Shown here: in pieces, positions 8,631 through 18,643 of the stretch
Numbering within the stretch: the stretch's first letter is position 1
Layout of the letters: each line of letters opens with the position of its first letter
Assembly: GCF_000585395.1 (NCBI RefSeq)
Contig: NZ_KK073875.1
Coordinates: 1,082,407-1,146,406, forward strand
Reading direction: 5' to 3'
Source of the DNA: Saccharibacillus sacchari DSM 19268
Lineage (GTDB): Bacteria; Bacillota; Bacilli; Paenibacillales; Paenibacillaceae
Length of the DNA: 64,000 bases
Notes under the pieces: model-generated
Seen by the model: only the letters and a program-made list of their open reading frames with translations
Databases searched by the model: none
What the model was told of the DNA's origin: nothing
Program-made: the position numbers and the translations under genes

Positions 8631-10676
8631 TCATTTCACGCGGAAAATCTCCACGCCGTAAGGCTCCAACTCAATCTCGCTGCCGTAACGTTTGCCGCTC
8701 AACAATCCTTCTCCCCGCGCCGCTTCGGCATAGGCCTCGGAAGATAGTTTAACCCGACGCGGCTCGCGTCCCAAGTTCAGCACGAACAGATATGCCCCGC
8801 TCTTGCCGCTGCGCACGGATACTTGAACGCCGGCCGGAAGTCCTTCCGCATGCGTCACGCCGCGCTGCTGCGCGATTCGCAGCAGCAGGCTGCGCAAATA
8901 ATTCTCTTCGGGATGCGTGCCGAGATAATAGGTCTCTCCGCGCCCGAATTCATGCCGGGTAACGGCCGCTTCCCCCGCAAAAAACACAGTGCCGCCGTAA
9001 CGGGCCAGAACTTCCGTGCGGCCCCCCTCGATCGGATCAAGAATGTCAGCCCACTGGCTGCATGCAAACTGCTCCCCGTCCTGATCGTCGAGCCGAACAA
9101 CGTCGCTGCCCAGCGGGTCGTACTCGCGAACCTTCACGCCCGCGCAATCGGCCAGCAATCCCGGAAGAGGCTGCATCACGCAGACGTTGTTCATGTTTTT
9201 AACCCCTGTCCGCGCCGTAGTAACCAGCGTCCCGCCGTCCGCGGCGAAACGGGACAAGCGCTCTGCGACTTCGTCGTCCAACAGATACAGATGCGGCGCG
9301 ACGACGACGCGGTAACCGTCCAGCGGCTGGCGCCAGTCGATGACGTCGCAAGTGATGCCGAGCTTGGTCAGTACCCGGTGATACGTCTTCAGGTTCTCGT
9401 AGTAGTCGAAGCTGTCCGTTTGTTTTTGCACGCGAAGCGCTTCGAGCTGCTCATGCGACATCAGAATAGCGACTTCGGCCTCCGGCGATGTTCCTTCCAG
9501 CAAAGAAGCAAGACGCTGGGCTTCGGCGCTCGTTTGCGCGAATTCCGCCAAGCGACGGCCCGGAACATTGCTGTGATCGATCAAGCCGTGCCAGAACTGC
9601 TCCGCTCCGATATTGGCGCTGCGCCAACGGAAGTGGACCACCGTGTCCGCGCCGCGAGCGATCGCCTGCCAGACGTAAGCACGGATATAACCCGGCTGCG
9701 GCATGCGCCACATCGGCATCCAGGCTCCCGGAGAGCCGCTGAGCTGTTCCATGATCCAGAAGTTTTTGCGCTTGATGCCGCGCGTCACGTCCAGCGACAA
9801 TGCGCCGCTATAAGGAGACGTGGCGGCTTTATTCGGCGACGTATTCGGATAATAGTCGAACGAAGCAAAGTCCAAATCCGCGCCGACCTGATACAGATCG
9901 AGCCGCTGCGGATACGTGTGGAAATTATGCGTAATAAAATGCTCCGGACAGTGCTTGCGGATCGCGGCGATCTGACCCGCCTGAAAATCCGCGACCGTCT
10001 CCCACTGGAAACGCGCGAAGTCCAGCAGGAAAGAAGGATTCTGATACGGAGATCCGCCGAACGGCGGCGTCAATTCGCTCCAATCCGAATATTCGCCGCT
10101 CCATACGACCGTTCCCCATTCGCGGTTCAAGTTTTCCAGCGTCCCGTATTTCCGATAGGCCCAATCCCGAAAATCCTCGGCAGCCTGCGGGCTTTGGCTA
10201 TCCAGCATGCCGAATTCATTATCCGTCTGCCAACCGATCACGGCCGGATGCTTGGCGTAGCGCTCGGCCAGCTTGTCGATCACCCGCTCGCCGAATTTGC
10301 GCAGCGAACGGCTGTTGAAGCAGCGATGCCCGCGAACGCCCGGCTGGTACACGCCGCCGCTCGGCGTAATCGGCAGCACGTCCGGATATTTGTCGGTCAA
10401 CCATCTCGGCGGGGTATGCGTCGGCGTACCGATCACCACGTCGATTCCGTAGCGTCCGAATAAATCAATCGCGCGATCCAACCACCCGAAATCAAATTCT
10501 CCTTCTCGCGGTTCCATGCGGCTCCAGGCGAATTCGCCGACGCGCACGAGGGCAACGCCGGAATTTTTCATCAGCGCCGCATCTTCCTCCCACATCGTCT
10601 CGTCCCAATGCTCCGGGTAATAATCAACGCCCATGCGAATGCGTTCGTATATTGCTGTTTGCTGCGATTCTGTCAT
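8631..10676 (-). CDS. Beta-galactosidase, GH42 family
   Basis: 681 residues, full length for cytoplasmic GH42. The N-terminus MGVDYYPEHWDETMWEEDA is the family hallmark. The acid/base Glu154 lies in WQTDNEFG and the nucleophile Glu310 in WIMEQLSGSPG, both inside the TIM barrel. The trimerisation domain and C-terminal beta domain follow (LLLRIAQQRGV, then PYGVEIFRVK at the end). There is no signal peptide, so it acts on imported galactosides or galacto-oligosaccharides. It stands as a single gene; no sugar transporter is adjacent. Confidence 0.93.
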   Translation of the reverse strand: MTESQQTAIYERIRMGVDYYPEHWDETMWEEDAALMKNSGVALVRVGEFAWSRMEPREGEFDFGWLDRAIDLFGRYGIDVVIGTPTHTPPRWLTDKYPDVLPITPSGGVYQPGVRGHRCFNSRSLRKFGERVIDKLAERYAKHPAVIGWQTDNEFGMLDSQSPQAAEDFRDWAYRKYGTLENLNREWGTVVWSGEYSDWSELTPPFGGSPYQNPSFLLDFARFQWETVADFQAGQIAAIRKHCPEHFITHNFHTYPQRLDLYQVGADLDFASFDYYPNTSPNKAATSPYSGALSLDVTRGIKRKNFWIMEQLSGSPGAWMPMWRMPQPGYIRAYVWQAIARGADTVVHFRWRSANIGAEQFWHGLIDHSNVPGRRLAEFAQTSAEAQRLASLLEGTSPEAEVAILMSHEQLEALRVQKQTDSFDYYENLKTYHRVLTKLGITCDVIDWRQPLDGYRVVVAPHLYLLDDEVAERLSRFAADGGTLVTTARTGVKNMNNVCVMQPLPGLLADCAGVKVREYDPLGSDVVRLDDQDGEQFACSQWADILDPIEGGRTEVLARYGGTVFFAGEAAVTRHEFGRGETYYLGTHPEENYLRSLLLRIAQQRGVTHAEGLPAGVQVSVRSGKSGAYLFVLNLGREPRRVKLSSEAYAEAARGEGLLSGKRYGSEIELEPYGVEIFRVK

Positions 10677-10935
10677 CCTGCCTGCCCCTTTCCGGATTCA
10701 AACCTCTGATCGTCTTAAACAGATTCGCGCTTCCTTCGTCGATCCCTGCCCTTCCGCAAACGTTTTCCGCAAACGCAAAAAAGAACCGCACGGAAGCTCG
10801 AAGCTCCGAACGATTCTCTGATCGCATGCGAATATTCCGGCGAACCCCTTCCCGAATCGCCCGATCGTCCGGCCGAAATGCGCCGCATGCATCGAAACGG
10901 GCAGGAAGGCGGATATCCCGCCGGCTCCGCGCTCC

Positions 10936-12759
10936 TTACAGAATGCCTTGCGCACCGGGACCCATGTCTATGCAGACCCGGTTGCGCCCTTCGTCTTTGG
11001 CCCTGTACAAAGCACGGTCGGCGCCTTCCAGCAGTTCTTCCTTGCTCCGTCCCCCGCTGCTCGTCGTGATGCCGAAGCTTGCAGTGATCCGATATTTGCG
11101 CGACGGCGATTCCGACTCCAGGATTTTCCTGATCCGCTCGGCGACGACCGCCGCTTCCTCGTGCAAGGTGTCCGGAAGCAGGATCGCGAATTCTTCGCCT
11201 CCGAAGCGTACCGGAATATCGCCGGTACGCACCTGCTGCTGAAGCAGTTGGCCGACGTGCTTGAGCACCAGATCGCCTTCGGCATGTCCCCATGTATCGT
11301 TGAATACTTTGAAACGATCGACGTCCAGCAAAATCAGGCTGAGCGAACGCCCGCCCGATTGCCCTGCCGCCTGTCTCGCCAACTGGCTGTCGAACGCCTG
11401 ATCGAAATAACGCCGGTTCCACAGTCCCGTAAGCCCGTCGCGCATCGCCATATCCCGGATGCGGATCGTCTCGCTGGCGTTCTCCAGCGCGGTGACGATC
11501 ATCGGCGACAACTTTTCCAGACGCTCCTTTTTTTGCGCGTTGAAAAACCCTTTTTCGTCCGACATTACATTCAGCACGCCGATCACGCGGGCTTCTTTGC
11601 GCAAAATGATATGCATGGACGACCGGATTCCGCCGCCGTAAAGCCGCTCGGCGATCGCTCCCTGCGCGCGATGCTTCGACCAATCGTCGTAGATCGTGGA
11701 AAACCCGCCGAGCAGCAGCTCTTCCACGTCCTCCGCTTCGTCCGGCAGCGGAAGCTCGTCCAACGAGACGGCGCCGTCGGCGCAGACCGCCTTGATCGTG
11801 TACAAGCCGTCGGGATTCTGCGTGATGACGGACATCCGATCGCACGACGTTAAGGCTCCGATCGATTTCAAAATATTGCGGTACGCGTCTTCCAGACTTC
11901 GGGATTGATGCAGCGTATTGATCATGCGGTACGTATTTTCCAGCGCCTGCTTTTCTTTTTCCATCTCTTCGTGCATGCGCTTGAAATTGAGAATGAGACG
12001 GCCGATCTCGTCATCCTCGCGGTAATCCGGCAATCGCTCCTGCATGTTGCCGTCCTCGTACGAGGATACGGCGCGGTCCAACTGGATAATGGGGCGCGTC
12101 AGGCGGAATAATCCTTTTTGCAAATAGTTCAGCATCAGGATCTGGACGACGACGAATAACGTGCCCATCGCCGCGAACAGCGCGTACAAATGGTTCAGCA
12201 TCTCCGTACGGCGTTCCGCGCGCAGCACTTCGACTTGTTCGAGCAGTTCGGCCGCTTGAGTCCGGAAAAGGTCGAACTGCCGCTTGGCTTCCGTCAATTC
12301 CTGCTCCGTAATCGCCTCGCCGGCCATCGCTTTGCGGATCTGCGCGTCGCCGAACTCCGTTTTCCATCCTGTTCCGGCAGCCGTTAATTCAAGTACGGAC
12401 GTCTCCAGCGAAACTTCGGCGTTCATGCTCCGCACCTGCGCGAACAGCGCTTCCGAAGCGGCATGGTAATTCAATTCGCCCCGATCGAACGGTTCCAGAA
12501 ATTCCGTGCGCCGGCTGAGCAGATACCCGCGTTGTCCCGTTTCTTGATCGATCATCGCGTTCTCCAGCCGCAGCAGCTGCGTGCGCAGGTCCGCCGTTTG
12601 CCGAACTCCCTCATAGTTGGCGAAAAGCGAGTGAACGATGTAAGCGAAGCCCAGCGCCACGATCAACACGAACACGATCATGAAGCCGAGGCTTACCTTG
12701 ACCAATCCCGATCCGACGAATTTTTTCCCCTGAAAAAGATCCTTGATCATCCTGTTCAT
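10936..12759 (-). CDS. Membrane diguanylate cyclase: CHASE3-HAMP-GAF-GGDEF
   Basis: 607 residues from the ATG at 12759, where AAGGAG stands 8 nt upstream; an in-frame upstream ATG at 12855 has no RBS. A first TM helix (about 20-42) precedes an extracytoplasmic helical CHASE3 domain (LRLENAMIDQETGQRGYLLSRR). A second TM (about 190-212) is followed by HAMP, a GAF domain (about 295-430) and a C-terminal GGDEF domain. The catalytic loop reads RFGGEEF, preceded by the RxxD inhibitory site RTGD five residues before it. It should make c-di-GMP from two GTP with product inhibition. It is monocistronic. Confidence 0.88.
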   Translation of the reverse strand: MNRMIKDLFQGKKFVGSGLVKVSLGFMIVFVLIVALGFAYIVHSLFANYEGVRQTADLRTQLLRLENAMIDQETGQRGYLLSRRTEFLEPFDRGELNYHAASEALFAQVRSMNAEVSLETSVLELTAAGTGWKTEFGDAQIRKAMAGEAITEQELTEAKRQFDLFRTQAAELLEQVEVLRAERRTEMLNHLYALFAAMGTLFVVVQILMLNYLQKGLFRLTRPIIQLDRAVSSYEDGNMQERLPDYREDDEIGRLILNFKRMHEEMEKEKQALENTYRMINTLHQSRSLEDAYRNILKSIGALTSCDRMSVITQNPDGLYTIKAVCADGAVSLDELPLPDEAEDVEELLLGGFSTIYDDWSKHRAQGAIAERLYGGGIRSSMHIILRKEARVIGVLNVMSDEKGFFNAQKKERLEKLSPMIVTALENASETIRIRDMAMRDGLTGLWNRRYFDQAFDSQLARQAAGQSGGRSLSLILLDVDRFKVFNDTWGHAEGDLVLKHVGQLLQQQVRTGDIPVRFGGEEFAILLPDTLHEEAAVVAERIRKILESESPSRKYRITASFGITTSSGGRSKEELLEGADRALYRAKDEGRNRVCIDMGPGAQGIL

Positions 12760-12899
12760 TTCCCAAATCTCCTTAAGCCCGGCCGGATCGACGGATGCCC
12801 GATATGCCCATGATGCCCGATATCGAAAAGCACCTCCCCGGCGGCGGTTCTTCATTGACGACCCTCCTTATTATTATCTGCGTTTCGGGGGCTTTTGAT

Positions 12900-12931
12900 T
12901 AGGGCGTGCATGCAAACTTCGAAGGCGCATC
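12900..12931 (+). repeat. Repeat family 1, left-end fragment
   Basis: TAGGGCGTGCATGCAAACTT, followed by CGAAGG, matches the left end of copy B at 30754 with two differences in the 20-bp terminus. No right end follows; it abuts a stem-loop GCCGCCGGGAAC/GTTCCGGCG at 12942-12968 that may terminate the minus-strand hydrolase gene's neighbourhood. Confidence 0.6.
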
Positions 12932-13051
12932 CAAAAAAGCCGCCGGGAACGAAAGTTCCGGCGACTTGATGCGTGCTGGGAAAACGGGACGGATTGAAGC
13001 CCGGAAATCAGATCCGTACCATGACCGATACGAATGTTGGATTTAATGCGG

Positions 13052-15184
13052 TCAAGGTACGAGATTCCAGAACATGACCGTGTTGGCGACCGTCACCAGC
13101 GTGAACAAGATCGTGTTCACGAAAGCCGGCAGCCAAACGTTATTGGTTTTCTCGAACAGTTTGCGCGCGTACACGGCCGCGATCACGAGCACCGGAACGA
13201 GAGCGAACAGCAGGATGCCGTTCAGCGCCTGCGCCGGGTACAGCGCGACGCCGCGGGCGAAGTCGAAACCGTACTGCGCGATCAGCCACAGGATCAGGCC
13301 GCCCACGTTCAGGAAGATCGCGAGCCAGTATCCGCCTTTGCGCGAACGCGTATCGGCGTTCAGCGCGACGGCGCTGACGAAGTAGTAGATCAGGAACAGC
13401 GGCATGTAGCGCAGCCCCGTCACGAAATGCTCGAACGTGAACGTGCGGACGGCGAACGTCCAGATGCGGAAGTCGGTGCCGAAGATCGCCTGCACGGCGA
13501 ACAGCAGCAGGTACCCGATTGCGACGGCAATGACCGCCGTGCACAGGCTCGCGACGATCGCCATCGGCTTCAGGCTGATGCCGTAATCCGCGAAGCTCGC
13601 GCCGGAACGCTTTTTGTTGAAGTAATAGAAAGCGAACGTGACGAACGCGGTGATCGAAGCGGACACCAGCGCCCAATACACGATCTGGTTGGTCGTCGGT
13701 TCGTTGAAGAACGGGCTGAGCGGCGCGATGCCGTCGGCTTTGGCGAACAGGACCCACATGACCGCGGATACGACCGCAAGAATCAATCCGCCGATGCCCA
13801 CGTGGCGCATGGCCGGGGAACTGCCGGAACGGGCGAAGCCGATCACCGCAGCCGCGACGGACAGCGCCAGCAGCACGATTGCGACGATCGTCAGCGTATG
13901 CAGGCCGCCCGGCTGTTTATCCATGAGCGTCGGGAACAGAATGGCCGGGATCAGGGCGCTGAACGCCACCGCGATCCAATAGGCGGCTTTTTGCCCGCCG
14001 CCGAGCGGCTTGGCGAGCGGCGCGGTGACGTTCGTCACGGCACGATTCAAGAAAGGCAGGCGAAGCAGCAGCGCCGACATCGGCACGATCAGCAGGAAGA
14101 ACCCGATCATGGCCACGAAGTTGAACGCTTCTTTGAGCCACCAGATCTGATTGCCGGACGACAAACCGGCATCGGTCTGGCTCGGCGAAGTGACGCCTTC
14201 GAACGCGTGGGCGTAGAAGTCGATCAGGTAACCGGTCGTTTCCGGGGAGAAGTGGTTCCACGGGTGCGTCTGGTTCGGCGTGTAGATAATTCGCTCGCCG
14301 GTTTGCGACGGACGCGCGACTTGGTCTTCGACCTTCAGGTCGCCGGCGTCGACGCTGTAATATTGCCCCTGCTGCGCCTGTTCCGGATTATCCGCGCCGA
14401 GACCCAGGAAGGCGCGTCCCGACAACGTTTTGACGAAGTCTTTGCGCATGACGGTGCCTGCGACCGCTTTTTCTTCGGCCGACTTTTCCTCGTCCGATTT
14501 GTTGAAAAAGAATTCGTCGTAATGGCCCGCGATCATGCCGACCGTGCGGCTGCCGTAAGCGGCAGTCAGCTGATCCTGCGGAGCGACCGCCGCGGCGTAC
14601 GAATAGTCGGAACCGACCGAGATGCCCGTGTAAATCATCCGGTGCCCGGCTTGCAGCGAATTCATTTCGTCCATGTACATGGCAAGCAGCGTGGAGAAGC
14701 CGCCCATGGAGTGTCCGCTGACCGCGAGGTACGCGTTGCCGTCGGCGTCTTTTTTCGTATACGGCTGGTCGTACATGTATTTGGCGGCGTCGAACTGCGA
14801 GTAGATCCAGAACGTCGAGAACTGCTCGCCGACCTTGATATCGCCGTCCCAACGGGAATCTCCGTGATCGTACATATCGAGCGCCAGCACGATATAACCG
14901 CGTCTGGACATCTCGATCGCCGGAGCGTCCTGCATTTCTTTGGTATTCAGATAACCGTGGGTGGTCACGATGACCGGACGGGGATCGTCCGGCCCGGCGC
15001 CTTTGGGCATGTACAGCAGGCCGTTCAGCGTGCCGTGGTCGGCTTTGAACGAAATCTCCTTGACGTTGACCTTGTAAAAGGACGTATTGAACATGCCGGC
15101 GAGCCAGCTGCCCAGCAGGATCAAGACCAGGGACAAAGCCAACAGGCCCGTCGGTTTTTTGAACAGATTAGATAAGTTTTTCAC
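13052..15184 (-). CDS. Alpha/beta hydrolase fused to a polytopic membrane domain
   Basis: 710 residues from the GTG at 15184 (GGGGAG 8 nt upstream). TM1 (about 10-30) is followed by an extracytoplasmic-looking serine hydrolase domain (about 40-340). That domain has VIVTTHGYLN (oxyanion region), ALDMYDHGDSRWDG and the nucleophile elbow SGHSMGGFS; a likely catalytic His is in NQTHPWNHF. From about residue 365 to the end there are roughly ten further TM helices without a known transporter signature. The fusion would tether the esterase/lipase-like domain outside the membrane. The substrate is unknown. It is a single gene. Confidence 0.8.
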   Translation of the reverse strand: MKNLSNLFKKPTGLLALSLVLILLGSWLAGMFNTSFYKVNVKEISFKADHGTLNGLLYMPKGAGPDDPRPVIVTTHGYLNTKEMQDAPAIEMSRRGYIVLALDMYDHGDSRWDGDIKVGEQFSTFWIYSQFDAAKYMYDQPYTKKDADGNAYLAVSGHSMGGFSTLLAMYMDEMNSLQAGHRMIYTGISVGSDYSYAAAVAPQDQLTAAYGSRTVGMIAGHYDEFFFNKSDEEKSAEEKAVAGTVMRKDFVKTLSGRAFLGLGADNPEQAQQGQYYSVDAGDLKVEDQVARPSQTGERIIYTPNQTHPWNHFSPETTGYLIDFYAHAFEGVTSPSQTDAGLSSGNQIWWLKEAFNFVAMIGFFLLIVPMSALLLRLPFLNRAVTNVTAPLAKPLGGGQKAAYWIAVAFSALIPAILFPTLMDKQPGGLHTLTIVAIVLLALSVAAAVIGFARSGSSPAMRHVGIGGLILAVVSAVMWVLFAKADGIAPLSPFFNEPTTNQIVYWALVSASITAFVTFAFYYFNKKRSGASFADYGISLKPMAIVASLCTAVIAVAIGYLLLFAVQAIFGTDFRIWTFAVRTFTFEHFVTGLRYMPLFLIYYFVSAVALNADTRSRKGGYWLAIFLNVGGLILWLIAQYGFDFARGVALYPAQALNGILLFALVPVLVIAAVYARKLFEKTNNVWLPAFVNTILFTLVTVANTVMFWNLVP

Positions 15185-15474
15185 GCGTGCGTCTCCCCGC
15201 GACCTCTGTCGCATCAGTGTAAAATCAAAGTTGAATAGTTAAAATTTGAACTATAGCTTCTGCCTTCGCCATGCTGTAGAAACGTTTCGAAACGTCCGAT
15301 CGAACGCCTTCGGAAGCAGGCGAAAAAAGCGGCGAGCCGGGTCATCCGTCTGCCGATTTTTCAAGCATCTTTTTTTGCCGCCGGGCAGTTCGGCCGCCGA
15401 ACGCCGATCTTGCATGCGGCATCCGGCGGCTGAAAGCCGTTCTTTATTGCTTCGGGCCGAGATCTCGGCCGTTC

Positions 15475-17229
15475 TTACTTCAAGCTGTCCGACAGCGCCG
15501 TGAAGATCACGCCGAGACCGTGCGCGCCCGCGTCCGGATAACCGATGCTGCGTTCGCCCACCGTGCCCGCGCGTCCCATGCGCGCCACGATCTCTTCCGT
15601 CTTTTTCGCTCCCGCCACGGCCGCTTCCGCGCCTTTGGCGAAGGCCGTTTTCACGTCGTCCCCGGCAGCGGCGCTCGCCGTCCAAGCGTCCGCGCAAGGC
15701 ACCAACGCGTCGATCAGCGTCTTGTCGCCGACGACCGCCCCGCGGCCGAAGGACCGCTCGCCGGTCGATTGGATGCCTTCTACCGCGGCCTGCATCAGCT
15801 CCGCGAACTCCGATACGTTCAGCTCCGTCTTGTCGCCTGCCGAACGTCCGGCCGCGCGGAACGCGGAACCCCAGATCGGGCCCGAAGCGCCGCCGCAGTA
15901 TTCCATGATGACGAGCGAGCACTCGTGCAGGAAGCCGCCGATCGACTTGTCGTCATGCGACAGGATTTCTTTCCATTCGCGCTTGAGCTGCTTGAAGCCT
16001 TTGGCGATGCTCATGCCGAAGTCGCCGTCGCCCGCATGCGAATCCAGCTCGCAGAACGGAACTTCGTTGTCGATCACGACCTCGCTCATTTTGTCGATCA
16101 GATAGACCATATTGTCGCGCGTGATCTTGTCTGCCGAAACCTGGGCATATTCGGCCGGCGTTTCGACTTTGAACGAAGCCGGAACCTCTTCCGGATTGGA
16201 GCTGCGCAACTCCTCGTAGGCCGGCTGCACGACCGGGCCGGATACTTTGAACGCCGGCGTGTCGCTTTCGCTCGACAGCAGCGTTTTGAGCTCGTCGTCG
16301 AGCTTCATGAACGTGACCGAGATGCCGGCCATGTCGATGCTTGTCATGTAGTTGCCGACGAACGTGCGGTTGATTTTGACGTTTTTCTCCGTCAGTTCGC
16401 GCGTGACCGCGTGGTTGAACAGATACAGCTCTTGAAGCGGCGTCGCGCCGAAGCCGTTGACCAGCAGCGCGATCTCTTCGCCGCCTTCGAGCTTCATGTC
16501 GCGGATCAGGTCGGAAACGGTATGCGCGGCCAGTTCGTCGGCCGTGACCATCTTCTCGCGGCGGATGCCCGGCTCGCCGTGGATGCCCACGCCGTATTCG
16601 ATCTCGTCTTCGCCAAGCTTGAACGTCGGCGTGCCTTTGGCCGGAACCGTGCAGGACGTCAGCGCAAAGCCGATGCTGCGCACGTTCGCGGCGGCTTTCT
16701 CGGCCGCCGCTTTGACTTCCGCCAAGCTGCGGCCTTCTTCGGCCGCGGCGCCCGCGATCTTGTGCACGAGCACCGTGCCCGCCACGCCGCGGTGTCCGAC
16801 GGTGTACAAGCTGTCTTCGACCGCGATGTCGTCGTCGACGCGGACGTAATCGACTTCGATGCCGTCCTCGCTCGCCAGATGCGCGGCGTTTTTGAAGTTC
16901 ATCATGTCGCCGCTGTAGTTTTTGATGATCAGCAGCGTGCCTTTATCGCTCGCGGTCGATTTGATCGCTTGGTAGACCTGGATCTGCGAAGGCGAAGCGA
17001 ACACGTCGCCGCAGACGGCGGCATCCAGCATGCCTTTGCCGATAAAGCCGGCGTGGGCCGGCTCGTGGCCGCTGCCCCCGCCGCTGATCAGCGTGACTTT
17101 GTTCGTGTTCAATTCTTTCTTTTTGACCACTTTATACTTTTGCACGAATTCCAGCTCCGGATGCGCAAGCACCAGTCCGCTGCACATTTCCATGACCAGG
17201 TCTTCCGGTTTATTGATGATTTTTTTCAA
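15475..17229 (-). CDS. Single-chain dihydroxyacetone kinase (DhaK-DhaL fusion)
   Basis: 584 residues from a TTG at 17229 preceded by AAGGAGG; the long upstream open frame belongs to an alternative frame of gldA. Residues 1-335 are the DhaK domain: GGGSGHEPAHAGF, and His217 in GVGIHGEPG, the residue that binds dihydroxyacetone covalently. Residues 370-584 are the DhaL nucleotide domain with DSHAGDGDFGMS (Mg-ADP ligands) and GGASGPIWG. Because both halves are in one chain, the enzyme should use ATP directly, as in Citrobacter-type kinases, not the PTS protein DhaM. It lies 29 bp behind gldA: the pair converts glycerol to dihydroxyacetone phosphate. Confidence 0.93.
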   Translation of the reverse strand: MKKIINKPEDLVMEMCSGLVLAHPELEFVQKYKVVKKKELNTNKVTLISGGGSGHEPAHAGFIGKGMLDAAVCGDVFASPSQIQVYQAIKSTASDKGTLLIIKNYSGDMMNFKNAAHLASEDGIEVDYVRVDDDIAVEDSLYTVGHRGVAGTVLVHKIAGAAAEEGRSLAEVKAAAEKAAANVRSIGFALTSCTVPAKGTPTFKLGEDEIEYGVGIHGEPGIRREKMVTADELAAHTVSDLIRDMKLEGGEEIALLVNGFGATPLQELYLFNHAVTRELTEKNVKINRTFVGNYMTSIDMAGISVTFMKLDDELKTLLSSESDTPAFKVSGPVVQPAYEELRSSNPEEVPASFKVETPAEYAQVSADKITRDNMVYLIDKMSEVVIDNEVPFCELDSHAGDGDFGMSIAKGFKQLKREWKEILSHDDKSIGGFLHECSLVIMEYCGGASGPIWGSAFRAAGRSAGDKTELNVSEFAELMQAAVEGIQSTGERSFGRGAVVGDKTLIDALVPCADAWTASAAAGDDVKTAFAKGAEAAVAGAKKTEEIVARMGRAGTVGERSIGYPDAGAHGLGVIFTALSDSLK

Positions 17230-17258
17230 AAGATGATCCCTCCTTAGTCGGTTTCGTC

Positions 17259-18395
17259 TTACAGCCCTTTGGACGCTTTGTACGCGCTGCCGATGCGGTC
17301 GGCTGCCTGAACGGCTGCCGCCACCTCTTCTACCGTAACCGGGAAAGGCATGGCGTGAATCGACTCTTCCGGGATGCAGGCTTTTTCCGCGACTTCCTGC
17401 AGTTCTTCGGCCGTCATCGATTCTACGCCGATATCCGCCAAGCAGACCGGAAGTCCAACGGCGAGGCAGAAGTCCATCACCTGGTTCAATTCTTCGGTCG
17501 GCGCGTTTTCGAGCACCAACTGCGCGATCGTCCCGAACGCGACTTTTTCGCCGTGGAAGTAGTGGTGCGTGCCTTCCAAGGCGGTCAATCCGTCGTGGAT
17601 CGCGTGGGCTGCCGCCAGACCGCCGCTTTCGAATCCGAGTCCCGACAGCAGGATATTCGTTTCGACGATGTTTTCCAGCGCTTGGGTCACGACGTTCGCG
17701 TCGCAAGCCGCTTTCGCTTTGACGCCGTCGCGCAGCAGCATCTCGTAGCACAGCGTGGCGAGCGCCATCGCCGCATTCGTGCCGAATGCCGGAGCCGTCA
17801 GTCCTTCGCGAACGCCGCTCGGCAGTCCTGCGTTGACGCGGGAATAAGAACGGGACGTGGCGCGCGCTTCGAAGTACGTGGACAGCGCGTCGCCCATGCC
17901 GGACACGAGGAATCTCGTCGGCGCGTTGGCGATGACGGTCGTATCGACCAGCACCACGCTCGGGCTTTGTTTGAAGTACGCATAATCGTCGAACGCGCCT
18001 TCCGGCGTGTACAGTACCGCCGAGTGGCTGGTCGGCGCGTCGGTCGCGGCGATCGTCGGGCAGATGATCAGGGATTCGCCTTTCGCCACGCATTTGGCCG
18101 CGTCGATCGCTTTGCCTCCGCCGAGTCCGACGATGCAGTCGCAGTTGTTGTCGGCCGCGATCTGTTCGAGACGAGCGACTTCCTGACGGGAACATTCACC
18201 CATAAAACCGCTTTCAACGAAAGTGACTCCGAATTTTTCCGAAGTGGCATCCAGCTTGGATTTCACGCGTGCCGCGTCGTCCGGGTGCGCGATCAGCAAG
18301 GCCGATTTGCCGAAAGAAGCGACGAAGTAACCGAGGTTGAGCAGTTCGTTTTCGCCTTGCACGTATTTCGATGGGCTGATAAAAGCTTTTCTCAT
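17259..18395 (-). CDS. gldA: Glycerol dehydrogenase (NAD+)
   Basis: 378 residues of the iron/zinc-type alcohol dehydrogenase superfamily. The NAD site GLGGGKAIDAAK is present. Zinc ligands are Asp in SGMGDALSTYFEA, His in HAIHDGL and His in HHYFHGEKVAFG. The length and the C-terminal VEEVAAAVQAAD fit GldA closely. It oxidises glycerol to dihydroxyacetone, the substrate of the kinase encoded next in the same operon. It is transcribed divergently from the PocR/AraC regulator across 248 bp. Confidence 0.94.
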   Translation of the reverse strand: MRKAFISPSKYVQGENELLNLGYFVASFGKSALLIAHPDDAARVKSKLDATSEKFGVTFVESGFMGECSRQEVARLEQIAADNNCDCIVGLGGGKAIDAAKCVAKGESLIICPTIAATDAPTSHSAVLYTPEGAFDDYAYFKQSPSVVLVDTTVIANAPTRFLVSGMGDALSTYFEARATSRSYSRVNAGLPSGVREGLTAPAFGTNAAMALATLCYEMLLRDGVKAKAACDANVVTQALENIVETNILLSGLGFESGGLAAAHAIHDGLTALEGTHHYFHGEKVAFGTIAQLVLENAPTEELNQVMDFCLAVGLPVCLADIGVESMTAEELQEVAEKACIPEESIHAMPFPVTVEEVAAAVQAADRIGSAYKASKGL

Positions 18396-18643
18396 GGGAA
18401 AGACCTCCGTATATAGGAAATGGATGATGCGATCAAAGTGTCATTAACCGTCTTGGCGGCGCTTTCTTCCATCATAAGCTACAAATTTTAAGTTTACATT
18501 GGACTTTTTAAGCAATATATTATAATTTGCAATCGTAATTTGATGTCCTCTCGTAACCGAATGGTATCTTTTTGTCATCGCTTACATAGATTTTTACGAT
18601 TCGGCTAGCAACCTCTACCCTATTTCCGAAAGAAGGAATGCGC

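Noticed and set aside
8823-10463. Long plus-strand open frame (546 codons) opposite the GH42 gene
   Set aside because: It is antisense to a clear GH42 coding region, Arg/His-rich and without motif or RBS; typical shadow of GC-rich coding DNA. The same applies to 13034-15175, 15520-17247, 48272-49981 and 58573-60561.
15279-15288. GAAACGTTTC palindrome as a catabolite-responsive element
   Set aside because: The flanks do not fit the cre consensus and it lies downstream of dhaKL and upstream of the hydrolase gene; too weak to call.
15475-18195. A 906-residue minus-strand frame
   Set aside because: The first 320 codons are an out-of-frame reading of gldA; the real dhaKL gene starts at the TTG at 17229 with AAGGAGG.
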